Source: CAZDBA01 sp965224765 | GTDB lineage: Bacteria > Planctomycetota > Planctomycetia > Pirellulales > Pirellulaceae | DNA length: 64,000 bases | NCBI GenBank assembly: GCA_965224765.1 | Contig: CBDDAC010000014.1 | Location: 62,001 to 126,000, forward strand | Direction: 5' to 3' | Part shown: in pieces, positions 28,551 to 36,704 of the stretch | Position numbering within the stretch: position 1 is the stretch's first letter | Layout: each line of letters begins with the position of its first letter | The notes under the pieces: generated by a model | The model's database searches: none | What the model saw: the letters and a program-made list of their open reading frames with translations, nothing else | What the model was told of the DNA's origin: nothing | Position numbers and translations under genes: made by a program

Positions 28551-29258
28551 TCAAAGGCCAGATTGAGCACGGTTTATCACTTCTGTTGGAATGCCAATAT
28601 CAATTACCTGACATTTGCCAAGCACGGCCTGTGCATCGACGGTTTGGAAACCGATTTTCAGCGCCACAAATGTCAGCGTTAAATCGGCTCGAATTGATGG
28701 AACGGCGGTTTGACCGGTATCGCAATCCAGTCCTGTGGGAATGTCAATTGAAACCCGTTTCACATCCATGGCGTTGATGACAGGGATGACGCGATCCAGA
28801 GGCGGACGCGGAGGGCCGGCGGCCCCTGTTCCAAGCAACGCGTCGATGAAAACGCTGGGGGACGCCTGATTTCTTGGCCCGAGACACTCAACGACCCGTT
28901 GCCCTGTCCAACTGCTTTTAAAACGTTCGACAGGAATTTGCATTTTCGAGACGATATGAAAATTGGTCGCAGCGTCTCCGCTCAATCTTTCGGGGTCGCA
29001 AAAGAGAACCACCTTGACTGGCACGCTCAAGTTGACCAGATGCCTGGCGATGACCAAGCCATCACCGCCATTGTTTCCTGGGCCGCATGCAATCAGAACT
29101 GAGCTTTTGCTTGGCGCTCGACAATACTCGTTGTAGATGGATTTCGCGCAGTTGCGCCCAGCATTTTCCATGAGAATTATGCCTGGAATTCCAAACTCTT
29201 CGATTGCAATGGTGTCAATTTCTCGTGCCTGTTGACGAGTCAGGTAATCGATTGCCAT
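28551..29258 (-). CDS. nnrE: NAD(P)H-hydrate epimerase
   Basis: 235 residues from ATG 29258 (YjeF_N domain alone). It equilibrates S- and R-forms of hydrated NAD(P)H so that the dehydratase can repair them. Landmarks: LTRQQAREIDTIAIEEFGIP, the catalytic-region ILMENAGRNCA, the phosphate loop IACGPGNNGGDGLVIARHL and FVALKIGFQ near the end. The partner dehydratase domain (NnrD) is not fused and not nearby. It diverges from the FmdB-like gene with only 74 bases between starts. Confidence 0.92.
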   Translation of the reverse strand: MAIDYLTRQQAREIDTIAIEEFGIPGIILMENAGRNCAKSIYNEYCRAPSKSSVLIACGPGNNGGDGLVIARHLVNLSVPVKVVLFCDPERLSGDAATNFHIVSKMQIPVERFKSSWTGQRVVECLGPRNQASPSVFIDALLGTGAAGPPRPPLDRVIPVINAMDVKRVSIDIPTGLDCDTGQTAVPSIRADLTLTFVALKIGFQTVDAQAVLGKCQVIDIGIPTEVINRAQSGL

Positions 29259-29332
29259 GGGGGTGTTTTTCTCCGCCAGAATTCGAGTATGATCAGAATC
29301 GTGGTGAAATGTTCCAATTGGAAAATGCAAGA

Positions 29333-29524
29333 ATGCCGATTTACGAATATCAGTGTAATGGATGTGAAGCTCAGTTTGAGCTATTGATACGTGGGAAAGA
29401 AACGCCCGTGTGTCCAGAATGTAACGGTAAAAAAATCGTCAGACAAATGAGTGTGATTGCATCGCCCAACTCTGACGGAGCAGAATCGGCTTGCGGTCCG
29501 CAGCCAATGATTGGCGGTGGCTGA
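29333..29524 (+). CDS. FmdB-family zinc-ribbon protein
   Basis: 63 residues. Starts MPIYEYQCNGCEAQFELL and has a second Cys pair in VCPECNGKKIVRQMS, the zinc ribbon of the FmdB/CxxC_CXXC_SSSS family. The C-terminal tail is Ser/Gly-rich and holds one more Cys. The family was first noted beside formamidase genes, but its true role is open. Divergent from nnrE; no other partner. Confidence 0.9.
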   Translation: MPIYEYQCNGCEAQFELLIRGKETPVCPECNGKKIVRQMSVIASPNSDGAESACGPQPMIGGG

Positions 29525-29606
29525 GGCCTTCCGCGTTGTGGCACTGGTCAGTGTCGAGAATAGAATCGATCGAATGGTTGATGCGAATTTTCCTTGGGCC
29601 CAATGG

Positions 29607-29635
29607 AAAAGTGAGGTTGCGACCTGCAACCTCAC
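29607..29635 (-). terminator. Hairpin terminator of the metal-binding protein gene
   Basis: Perfect 10-bp stem GTGAGGTTGC / GCAACCTCAC with a five-base loop. On the minus strand TTTT follows. It also lies behind the FmdB-like gene on the plus strand, where no T-run exists. Confidence 0.7.
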
Positions 29636-29667
29636 AACAATATCTCAGTCGAAATTGCTAACTTGGA

Positions 29668-30228
29668 CTATTTGACATCGTCGTCATGCTCATGATCGTC
29701 GTCGCCATCATGTTCGTGCTCATGATCGTCATCACCGTGCTCGCCATCATGACTGTGCTCCAGCATCATCTCTGCCATCTTTTTGGTTTCTTCAAGCGTT
29801 CTTTTGACGTGTGCATGAATTTTTTCCACAACTGCCGGGTCATCAGAAGTGATTATCTCAATGTGACCTGCGACCGTTTCAAGCGTCTTCTTTTTAGCAC
29901 CCGCTTGCATCAAACCCCCCATCGATTGGCAGAAGCCACATAGTTTTGTTGCTTCGCCATTTTCGATTTTGGCAACTGTGGTTTCGACATTCTTCATGGC
30001 TGTCGCCCAGTCATCCTTTAATTCATCGGGAAGCACCGTGACGCTGAGGCAACCGTTTTCAATGGAATGGATTTCCCATTTGATCTGTTGCATCATCCCT
30101 TCGATGCCAGCCATGTTTTGGCAGATTTCGCAATTGCCCATGTCAAACCATGCGACTTCGTCTTGTGCTTGCGTAACTCCCACCATCGATGCATACAATA
30201 AAACTGCGATTGTCAGTAAGCTCTTCAT
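29668..30228 (-). CDS. Secreted Cys- and His-rich putative metal-binding protein
   Basis: 186 residues from ATG 30228, with signal peptide MKSLLTIAVLLYASMVGVTQ cut near AQ. The mature part has two CxxC motifs (GNCEICQNMAG and KLCGFCQSMGG) about 75 residues apart. It ends in a tail of some 30 residues made almost only of His, Asp, Glu and Gly (HSHDGEHGDDDHEHEHDG). Such tails bind Zn, Ni or Cu. The body resembles secreted planctomycete proteins of unknown function. Metal storage or buffering outside the cytoplasm is my inference. Confidence 0.72.
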   Translation of the reverse strand: MKSLLTIAVLLYASMVGVTQAQDEVAWFDMGNCEICQNMAGIEGMMQQIKWEIHSIENGCLSVTVLPDELKDDWATAMKNVETTVAKIENGEATKLCGFCQSMGGLMQAGAKKKTLETVAGHIEIITSDDPAVVEKIHAHVKRTLEETKKMAEMMLEHSHDGEHGDDDHEHEHDGDDDHEHDDDVK

Positions 30229-30320
30229 TCTTGACTCCAGGTCTTGATAAAGTGACACCGCTGCATTTTATCGCTCGAGAAACCAAACGCAAATACTTGC
30301 TATTACTTTTTTGTCTATCA

Positions 30321-30355
30321 ATAAAAAGTGGCCACAAGTAAAAACTTGCGGCCAC
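30321..30355 (-). terminator. Terminator of the Gln-rich protein gene
   Basis: GTGGCC-CAAGT pairs with ACTTG-GGCCAC around a short A loop; on the minus strand TTTTTAT follows. Lies 50 bases behind the stop at 30407. Confidence 0.8.
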
Positions 30356-30406
30356 GAGCCAATCGCTCTCAAGGCAGTTGCCTGCTAGATTTTTTGATGA
30401 AACGGT

Positions 30407-32203
30407 TTAGGGAGTAATCAGAAAAGCTCCAGCCGTCATTGCTCTCACTTGGTTGCCAGCTCCAGCCAAGCTGATTGGAAAGGGATCTTCAAGCCAGGGA
30501 GCACAATCCCCGGGCCGATAGTAACCCAGAGCGTAGCGACATTCGTTAGCCGGATTGATTCCCATGTGGTAGGGCAGCAATACAAGGCTCGAGAAAAAGT
30601 GAAAGGTCGAGTGGACGGGTTGAGAGAACGGTCCTCGAGAGTGGCCGTAGCGTTCCAGTTGGATGTTCTCGAAATACAGTGGCTTGTGGCAAAGATTTGA
30701 GGCCTTCCACGTCAATGTTTGTGGTGCCCAATTTCTTCCGAGGAATATATCTTGCGAGATTGTGCATTCTTTCGGTGTTTGCCAAAACTGAGCGACGGCT
30801 TCAAGGTCTGGATCGCTCAGGTTTCCAAAGGGAATTCGCTGAAAGTTTCCACTATCCTCGATCACTACGTATCCGCGGCGAACGGTTGTGATTACTCCGT
30901 TGGCGATCTGACGTCCAAATTGATCAGTCCAAGTTCGGTATTCAGGTCGATACTTGGTCGGATTGGTGTTTTTGATCGGACTGATATCCAATGCAATCTC
31001 AGTGATTGATCGGTTCAGAAGCTCGTTCCGCAATTGGTCGCATGTTTTTTCAAACGATTTTCGCTGAGGACCATCCTCTTCGTCCGCCAAAATGTCCTCT
31101 GCGTCTTCGTCTTGATTGACTTGGCCACGCAGTTCATTGGGTTGGTTACCGAGATTTGGAGCAAAGCCCGGATCCGCAGCGCCCTGTTCGTGATAGAGCG
31201 GTTCTGAGTAATTTTCTGGAACTGTTCTAAGAACCGAAACCGGTTCTGCTTGCATTGCTGAATCTTGTAGTCCAGGTAGCTGAGCAGGGGCTTGAGCAAT
31301 TCGAATTTCGGATTCTTGCTCCAAGTAGATTTCATCATCAAACTGTTGGGCTGAAGTTGCCTGGATGTCTGGACGATCGTAGTAGGCGTCTGACGAGATC
31401 GTTTGAGCTGATAAGGTTGAGCTACGTGTGTCGATTTGTTGAACCGGGTAGCTTCTGGGAGTCGGACGGTGTTGTATTCTTGGAGGCTGTTGCTGTACTT
31501 GAGGCTGTTGCTGTACTTGAGGCTGTTGCTGTACTTGAGGCTGTTGCTGTACTTGAGGCTGTTGCTGTACTTGAGGCTGTTGCAAATGCCTCTGTTGCAA
31601 CAGCGTTTGCTGAGTGAACTGGGCGTTTGCGTTTTGAGTGTACCCAGTGGCTTGCCCACGAGGTTGCACGGTTGTGTTCGTTCTTACGCCAGTTCCAATC
31701 GCCTGCGGGCTGTGATATCCCATCGGGGTTCTTTGCGTATTGTTTTGGTATCCAGTTGGATTTTGCGGGGCCGATTGAACGTTTTGTGTCGGAATCGCAG
31801 AATGCTGCTGTCGGCTGCCTCGCCCAGCGATATTGCTAAGTGCCTGAGCAATTCGGTTTTGCAACTGGGGAGCGCGACGTTGCTGCTGTTGAATCTGGCC
31901 GGAAAATCCATCACGTCGGGTTGGAGCTAAACCGACATTGGAGAATTGTGGAGCTTGCCCTTGGGGGGCAACGATCCCGGTATATTTTTGTGTGGCGTTT
32001 TGCTGACTCGGTTGAATGTGAACGGGCGGATTGAATGTCCTTGGTCCGTTTTGTTGGGCAGTCGCTGGACTGGTCAGCAGGCTCAGCGAAAGAGCGGTCA
32101 AAACGACTAGCCCGCCAGCAGTCCTTGCTGGATGACTAAGTTGACTTGCTAGTTGACGAACCCGAACTGTAATTCGGCGCTTCCTGCGTAATCGCAATGT
32201 CAT
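30407..32203 (-). CDS. Secreted Gln/Pro-rich repeat protein
   Basis: 598 residues from ATG 32203. A very basic leader (RLRRKRRITVRVRQ) and a hydrophobic stretch (GGLVVLTALSLSLLTSPATA) make a long signal peptide. Then comes a disordered Gln-rich part with five units of QQPQVQ. The last 230 residues are folded: KSFEKTCDQLRNELLNRSI, RRGYVVIEDSGNF and a Cys-containing end (SNLCHKPLYFE, NECRYALGYYRPGDCAP), a domain I think is shared among planctomycetes. The start lies 68 bases inside guaB, so the genes overlap. Function unknown; a surface protein is likely. Confidence 0.72.
   Translation of the reverse strand: MTLRLRRKRRITVRVRQLASQLSHPARTAGGLVVLTALSLSLLTSPATAQQNGPRTFNPPVHIQPSQQNATQKYTGIVAPQGQAPQFSNVGLAPTRRDGFSGQIQQQQRRAPQLQNRIAQALSNIAGRGSRQQHSAIPTQNVQSAPQNPTGYQNNTQRTPMGYHSPQAIGTGVRTNTTVQPRGQATGYTQNANAQFTQQTLLQQRHLQQPQVQQQPQVQQQPQVQQQPQVQQQPQVQQQPPRIQHRPTPRSYPVQQIDTRSSTLSAQTISSDAYYDRPDIQATSAQQFDDEIYLEQESEIRIAQAPAQLPGLQDSAMQAEPVSVLRTVPENYSEPLYHEQGAADPGFAPNLGNQPNELRGQVNQDEDAEDILADEEDGPQRKSFEKTCDQLRNELLNRSITEIALDISPIKNTNPTKYRPEYRTWTDQFGRQIANGVITTVRRGYVVIEDSGNFQRIPFGNLSDPDLEAVAQFWQTPKECTISQDIFLGRNWAPQTLTWKASNLCHKPLYFENIQLERYGHSRGPFSQPVHSTFHFFSSLVLLPYHMGINPANECRYALGYYRPGDCAPWLEDPFPISLAGAGNQVRAMTAGAFLITP
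31483..31584. repeat. Tandem 18-bp repeat inside the Gln-rich gene
   Basis: Five exact copies of GAGGCTGTTGCTGTACTT in a row plus a partial sixth, encoding the QVQQQP units. Exact copies suggest recent expansion by slippage, so copy number may vary between strains. Confidence 0.9.
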
Positions 32204-33653
32204 GGGGATGACTTTCTCTAACACTTGCGGCGGATACTTGAATAAATTGCGCGTCCTTGCGCAAATGGTCGATCGTTGGCGTGCCGCAATAACCCATTCC
32301 AGCGCGCAAACCACCTACCAATTGATAAACAGAATCGCTGAGCGCCCCCTTGTATGGCACCCGACCCTCCACGCCTTCGGGAACTAATTTCCCGGGGCCC
32401 GAGTCTGATTGTCGGTACCTCTCACTCGATCCTTTTGCCATGGCCCCTAATGAGCCCATGCCACGGTACACCTTAAAGGTGCGTCCCTGGTACAGAATCA
32501 TCTCACCAGGACTTTCTGTAAGACCTGCAAACAAGCTGCCGATCATGACGCAGTTAGCCCCAGCCGCAATGGCTTTGGTTACATCTCCTGAGTAGCGAAT
32601 CCCTCCGTCTGCAATGATTGGAATATTGTATTTTTCTGCGACCGCAGCCGCATCGTTAATTGCGGTTACTTGTGGAACTCCGATTCCACTTACCACACGT
32701 GTTGTACAAATCGAGCCGGGACCAATACCTATTTTGACGGCATCTGCACCTGCTTTGATCAAGGCTTCGCAGCCCTCTGCTGTCGCGACATTTCCTGCCA
32801 CGACATCAATGTCCCAACCTTCCTTAAGCGACTTGATGGTTTCAATGACGTTCAAGGAGTGACCGTGGGCGCTGTCAACGATCAAAACGTCAACTCCGGC
32901 TTTGATGAGGCTTTCAGCGCGTTCCATGTCATGGACGCCTACAGCCGCTCCCACTCGCAACCGACCCTGTTGGTCTTTGCAAGCATCCGGGAAGCGTTTC
33001 ATCATATCGATGTCTTTAATCGTTATGAGCCCCGTCAGTTTCTTATCTTCGTCAACCAGTAAAAGTTTCTCCACCTTTTTAGCCGTTAAAATTTTCTCAG
33101 CTTCTACAAGCGTTACAGTCCCCGTGGCCGTGACGAGATCATCCTTGGTCATTACCTGTGAAACAAACTCATCCAGGGTCTCAAGAAAGCGAAGGTCCCG
33201 GCGGGTCAGGATTCCAACCAGCGTGCCATCAGCTAGCACAATGGGGACGCCGCTTACATTGAACTGCTCCATGATCTCTTTGGCTTGTCCAACCGTTGCT
33301 TCGGGGTTCAAAGACACTGGGTCGGCAATGATTCCATTGGCCGAGCGTTTTACTTTGGTAACCTCTTCGGCTTGGGCTTCGACGGGCATATTTTTGTGGA
33401 TTACGCCTAGTCCCCCCACTTTCGCCAAAGCAATTGCCATAGAGCTTTCGGTGACGGTATCCATTGGAGAACTGAGCAGCGGGGTATTCAGTCGAATTCG
33501 GGCAGTAAGTTGCGTGGAAACATCGACATCTGCCGGAACGACTTCGCTATATCGAGGTGCGATCAAGACATCATCGAACGTAATTGCCATTTGGCCAATT
33601 TTTTTTTGCATTGGATTGTTCGAAGTTTCTTGAAGTTCGGGAGCAATTGCCAT
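32136..33653 (-). CDS. guaB: IMP dehydrogenase
   Basis: Oxidises IMP to XMP with NAD+, the committed step to GMP. 505 residues from ATG 33653; ATG 33611 (MQKKIGQMAITFDDVLIAP) would give 491, closer to the family norm. A TIM barrel is interrupted by two CBS domains (about residues 110-230: VGQAKEIMEQFNVSGVP and LVEAEKILTAKKVEKLLLVD). The catalytic loop is IGIGPGSICTTRVVSGIG, with MIGSLFAGLTESPGE and the Arg-containing flap MAKGSSERY. The end overlaps the next gene by 68 bases. Confidence 0.95.
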   Translation of the reverse strand: MAIAPELQETSNNPMQKKIGQMAITFDDVLIAPRYSEVVPADVDVSTQLTARIRLNTPLLSSPMDTVTESSMAIALAKVGGLGVIHKNMPVEAQAEEVTKVKRSANGIIADPVSLNPEATVGQAKEIMEQFNVSGVPIVLADGTLVGILTRRDLRFLETLDEFVSQVMTKDDLVTATGTVTLVEAEKILTAKKVEKLLLVDEDKKLTGLITIKDIDMMKRFPDACKDQQGRLRVGAAVGVHDMERAESLIKAGVDVLIVDSAHGHSLNVIETIKSLKEGWDIDVVAGNVATAEGCEALIKAGADAVKIGIGPGSICTTRVVSGIGVPQVTAINDAAAVAEKYNIPIIADGGIRYSGDVTKAIAAGANCVMIGSLFAGLTESPGEMILYQGRTFKVYRGMGSLGAMAKGSSERYRQSDSGPGKLVPEGVEGRVPYKGALSDSVYQLVGGLRAGMGYCGTPTIDHLRKDAQFIQVSAASVRESHPHDIAITQEAPNYSSGSSTSKST

Positions 33654-33859
33654 GTTCGTCGCCGCTAGCCGGGATGAGCTTAAAACCAAGCATTATTATG
33701 TTTTTGGCCAAGTTTGACAACGAGTTGGGGCGGTATCTTGGGGAAGTTTGAGTCGCTACGATATTGGTGCCTCGAAGGCCATGAAATGAGCGTAAGGAGT
33801 TTTGACTCCATGGCTTTTAAATCCCCAATCTTGATCTTTTTGAACGTTAAGATTCTTGC

Positions 33860-35068
33860 ATGACAACTCCGTCCAACAAGCCGAAACCGGTGACGGTTGC
33901 TCAGCTGACCTCGCAGATCAAAAATCGATTAAACAACGATTTCCCAAGTGTTTGGGTGCGAGGTGAAATTTCTGGATTGATGCAAGCTCGTTCCGGCCAC
34001 GTTTATTTCACGCTCAAGGACGAGGCCGCCCAAGTATCAGCCATGATTTGGCAAAGCAATGTGTGGCGGGTCAAATTTGACCTCAGGGACGGTATGGAAG
34101 TCGTCTGTCTTGGTGGTGTCGATGTTTACCCTCCCCGCGGAAGTTATCAACTTTCGGTGCGAGAAATTCACGAAGTGGGCGTAGGAGCTCGCCAACTGGC
34201 ACTGCGAAAGCTACACGAAAAATTGAAAGCGAAAGGTTGGTTCGACCCTGGACAAAAGAAACCCCTAGGGCGCTTTCCTCGTCGAATTGCGGTGGTAACC
34301 AGCCCTGCGGGTGCGGCGATTCGTGACTTTCTCCAAGTTGTCCAGCGACGATGGCCATTTCTTAAGATTGTTATCGTGCCGGTTTCTGTTCAGGGCGAAT
34401 ATGCGGGGGCAGAGATCGCCGCTGCAGTTCGCCAGGCCAATCAAATCGGCCCAGCCCTGGATGCCATTGTCGTCACACGAGGTGGTGGGAGCATCGAAGA
34501 CCTCTGGTGTTTCAATGATGAATCGCTTTGCGAAGCGATCTTTGAATCTAAGGTGCCCGTTGTCTCGGCTGTTGGGCATGAAATCGATGTTTCGTTGTGC
34601 GATCTGGTCGCCGACGTTCGCGCACTGACTCCGTCTGAAGCGGCAGAACGCCTCGTACCTGACCGATCCGAACTGCAGCTGCAATTGGACACGTCACTGA
34701 ATCGTCTACGAAAGTCACTCTTGAATCGACTGGAACAGTCACGATTGCGGCTCGATTCCTTGGCCAACAGGAATGTGTTGGCCCGACCCCTGGAACGATT
34801 TCGCGAACTTTCGATGCGTTTGGACTTTATCAATGAACGAATTCGGCAGCATGCCGTGAATCGATTTCAAGTGAATCGGCAAGCCATCACTGGGTTGGCG
34901 GCGAAGTTGGAATCGCTCAGTCCATTGGCGACTTTGGCTCGCGGCTACAGTTTGACTACGGTTGACGCTAAGGTAGTGCGAAGCTCCAAACAATTGTCGG
35001 CAGGCGATTTGATCGAAACCCAAGTTCAATCCGGTAGAATTATCAGTCGCGTAGAAAGCTGCGAATAA
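33860..35068 (+). CDS. xseA: Exodeoxyribonuclease VII large subunit
   Basis: 402 residues. N-terminal OB fold (VTVAQLTSQIKNRLNNDFPS then VWVRGEISG and GHVYFTLKDE). The catalytic domain contains PRRIAVVTSPAGAAIRDFLQ and the family hallmark VVTRGGGSIEDLWCFNDE, SAVGHEIDVSLCDLVADVRA and TPSEAAE. A basic coiled coil follows. With XseB it degrades single-stranded DNA from both ends. Four bases separate it from xseB. Confidence 0.96.
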   Translation: MTTPSNKPKPVTVAQLTSQIKNRLNNDFPSVWVRGEISGLMQARSGHVYFTLKDEAAQVSAMIWQSNVWRVKFDLRDGMEVVCLGGVDVYPPRGSYQLSVREIHEVGVGARQLALRKLHEKLKAKGWFDPGQKKPLGRFPRRIAVVTSPAGAAIRDFLQVVQRRWPFLKIVIVPVSVQGEYAGAEIAAAVRQANQIGPALDAIVVTRGGGSIEDLWCFNDESLCEAIFESKVPVVSAVGHEIDVSLCDLVADVRALTPSEAAERLVPDRSELQLQLDTSLNRLRKSLLNRLEQSRLRLDSLANRNVLARPLERFRELSMRLDFINERIRQHAVNRFQVNRQAITGLAAKLESLSPLATLARGYSLTTVDAKVVRSSKQLSAGDLIETQVQSGRIISRVESCE

Positions 35069-35072
35069 GATT

Positions 35073-35405
35073 ATGGCTAAAAAGAAATCCAGCGCGAAAT
35101 CGAAAGCAGTGCTTTCGTTCGAACAGTCGCTGTCAGAACTTGAGCGGGTGGTGAGCTCGCTTGAGCAGGGCGAATTAAGTCTCGACGAATCGCTTGAGAA
35201 GTATCAGGCGGGGATGAAGTATCTCCGCACCTGCTACTCAGCTCTTCAAAAAGCTGAAAAACAAATTCATGTCCTGGTCGACGTTGACGATGCGGGAAAT
35301 GCCAAGGTGGCGAACTTCGAGCACGATGCCACCCACTCTGATTCCGATGAAGATGATGAGAATGATTTCTCTGACGAGGATCCAAACGAGGGATCGTTGT
35401 TTTGA
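35073..35405 (+). CDS. xseB: Exodeoxyribonuclease VII small subunit
   Basis: 110 residues. Family core LSFEQSLSELERVVSSLEQG then ELSLDESLEKYQAGMKYLRT forms the two helices that bind XseA. Longer than most XseB (about 80) because of an acidic tail (DSDEDDENDFSDEDPNEG). Directly behind xseA, so the two subunits are made together. Confidence 0.94.
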   Translation: MAKKKSSAKSKAVLSFEQSLSELERVVSSLEQGELSLDESLEKYQAGMKYLRTCYSALQKAEKQIHVLVDVDDAGNAKVANFEHDATHSDSDEDDENDFSDEDPNEGSLF

Positions 35406-35459
35406 TTGACGGTCATTGAGATGGTGAAAATGAAAATCGCTGCCTTTTTGAGTGAACCT

Positions 35460-35489
35460 TTGACTTCCGTCTGTTGTCCTAACTATCTT
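35460..35489 (+). promoter_or_regulatory. Probable sigma-70-type promoter of the RNA/protein unit
   Basis: TTGACT at 35460-35465 and TATCTT at 35484-35489 with 18 bases between, 38 bases before the ATG at 35527. It would give the following protein and RNA genes their own transcript, ended by the terminator at 36705. Confidence 0.45.
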
Positions 35490-35526
35490 ATAGAAAAATA
35501 AAGTGAATGAAGTAGTGAGAAGACCG

Positions 35527-36267
35527 ATGGCGAAACTCAATCAAATCGTGGCCGTTGTAAACGGCAAAAAGACCCAGACTCAAAAGGCGATTACCGAAGT
35601 CTACAAGAAACTGCAAAAGCCCGCTCTTTTCGAAGGCATCTCCCGCAGTTACACGGCCTCGGATGAAGACGGCGAAACCCAACCCTCTGAAAAAAAGAAC
35701 GTCCAGTACAAATCTCGTGAAGCGATTGTCGAAGCTCGCAATGCCCTCAAAGAACTTTTCGATGTGACGGCAACTCAGGATTGGGGAAACTGCCAGGCCA
35801 AAGCGGACGTTGTCGTGGACGGAACGACCGTGCTGGAGCAGGTACCAATCACCTATCTCTTGTTCCTGGAAAAACAGTTGACAGACATTCATACCTTTGT
35901 GCAGCAAATTCCCGTTCTCGATCCCGCAGAAAGTTGGAGTTGGGACGAAAACGCTGATTGTTTTGCGACAGACGCGTCATTAAGTAATCGCACCAAAAAG
36001 GTACCCCGCAGTCATATTCTTTACGAAGCTACCGACAAGCATCCGGCCCAAGTCGAGATGTACCACGAAGATGTAAAAGTGGGTGAATGGAAAACGATCA
36101 AGTTCTCCAGCGCTTTTGCAGCGCAGGAAAAAAATGAAATCGTTCTGCGAGTTCGCCGCCTGCAAGAAGCCATTAAATTTGCACGCGAAGAAGGCAACTC
36201 GATGGAGGTTGATGATATAAAAATTGGAAACAAGGTCTTCGACTTTGTATTCGGAGCCCAGTCTTAG
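35527..36267 (+). CDS. Protein of unknown function joined to tRNA-like RNAs
   Basis: 246 residues from ATG 35527 (GTG 35503 is an alternative). Starts MAKLNQIVAVVNGKKTQTQK and is soluble and charged, with a mixed helix/strand look. Notable segments are LKELFDVTATQDWGNCQAKA then DVVVDG, VPITYLLFLEKQLTDIHTFV and a helical end (RVRRLQEAIKFAREEGNSME). No catalytic motif or membrane segment is visible and I cannot assign a family with confidence. Its stop codon lies inside the outer stem of the first tRNA-like RNA, and promoter and terminator enclose both. I infer that it binds, processes or is regulated with these RNAs. Confidence 0.8.
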   Translation: MAKLNQIVAVVNGKKTQTQKAITEVYKKLQKPALFEGISRSYTASDEDGETQPSEKKNVQYKSREAIVEARNALKELFDVTATQDWGNCQAKADVVVDGTTVLEQVPITYLLFLEKQLTDIHTFVQQIPVLDPAESWSWDENADCFATDASLSNRTKKVPRSHILYEATDKHPAQVEMYHEDVKVGEWKTIKFSSAFAAQEKNEIVLRVRRLQEAIKFAREEGNSMEVDDIKIGNKVFDFVFGAQS

Positions 36268-36447
36268 TTTTAGTTTTAGATTAAACCCGCGACACAGTGC
36301 AGGTTCGACTCCTGCCCTCGGCATTATGTTCACTGATTTTCAGTGGAGAAAAGTGGAATCCGGAAAGCCTTAAGGCTGGACAGATTTCTTCATCGGTCGA
36401 GGTAGCCCAACGGCAGAGGCATCGCATCAGATTTAGACTATTGCTCC
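36253..36447 (+). ncRNA. Permuted tRNA-like RNA 1 (Y-RNA-like)
   Basis: The 3' tRNA half comes first: T arm GCAGG-TTCGACT-CCTGC at 36299-36315, then acceptor strand CCTCGGC (36316-36322) and A. The 5' half follows at 36396: acceptor GTCGAGG (pairs with CCTCGGC, one G-U), TA, D arm GCCC-AACGGCA-GAGGC. Between them lies a 73-base linker with hairpins CACTGA/TCAGTG and AGCC/GGCT. Where an anticodon loop would be, outer strands pair instead: GCGA/TCGC, AGTCT/AGACT, GGAGC/GCTCC (36253-36257 with 36443-36447). No CCA is encoded. The outer stem overlaps the stop codon of the preceding gene. Could be a Y-type RNA or a permuted pre-tRNA. Confidence 0.55.
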
Positions 36448-36470
36448 AGATTGACTTCGCACCGTCACTT

Positions 36471-36665
36471 GTTGAATCGAAGGTCAGACACTACCACTGT
36501 GAGGTATGGGTTCAATTCCCGTCTCCCGCTCTTAAAACTCAATAGATCAAGTCGTTGCTTTTTCGATCGTACCCGCGATTGTGAGAGTGATCGGCGATAG
36601 GTCTTACTTGGCGGGAGTAGCTTAATCGTAGAGCGCATGGATTTAAACTAAGGTCTGACTTAAAC
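36471..36665 (+). ncRNA. Permuted tRNA-like RNA 2, YrlA-like Y RNA
   Basis: Same swapped order as RNA 1. T arm ATGGG-TTCAATT-CCCGT at 36506-36522, acceptor strand CTCCCGC and T (36523-36530), an 80-base linker, then GCGGGAG-TA-GCTT-AATCGTA-GAGC from 36611. GCGGGAG pairs perfectly with CTCCCGC; these ends match tRNA-Gly. In place of an anticodon loop: CATGG/CTGTG, an internal loop, GTCTGAC/GTCAGAC (7 bp), an unpaired TCGAAG at 36477-36482, and GTTGAA/TTAAAC. CGAAG bulged between two helices opposite CTTAAAC is close to the Ro60-binding stem of Y RNAs. Ro60 itself is not in the window. Confidence 0.62.
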
Positions 36666-36704
36666 GGATAAAGTCAACAAGTCGCTTTTGTGCTAGTGCA
36701 AACC

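Noticed and set aside
36299..36323. Normal tRNA gene ending GGTTCGACTCCTGCC
   Set aside because: No matching 5' half lies upstream; the pairing partner is downstream, hence the permuted RNA call.
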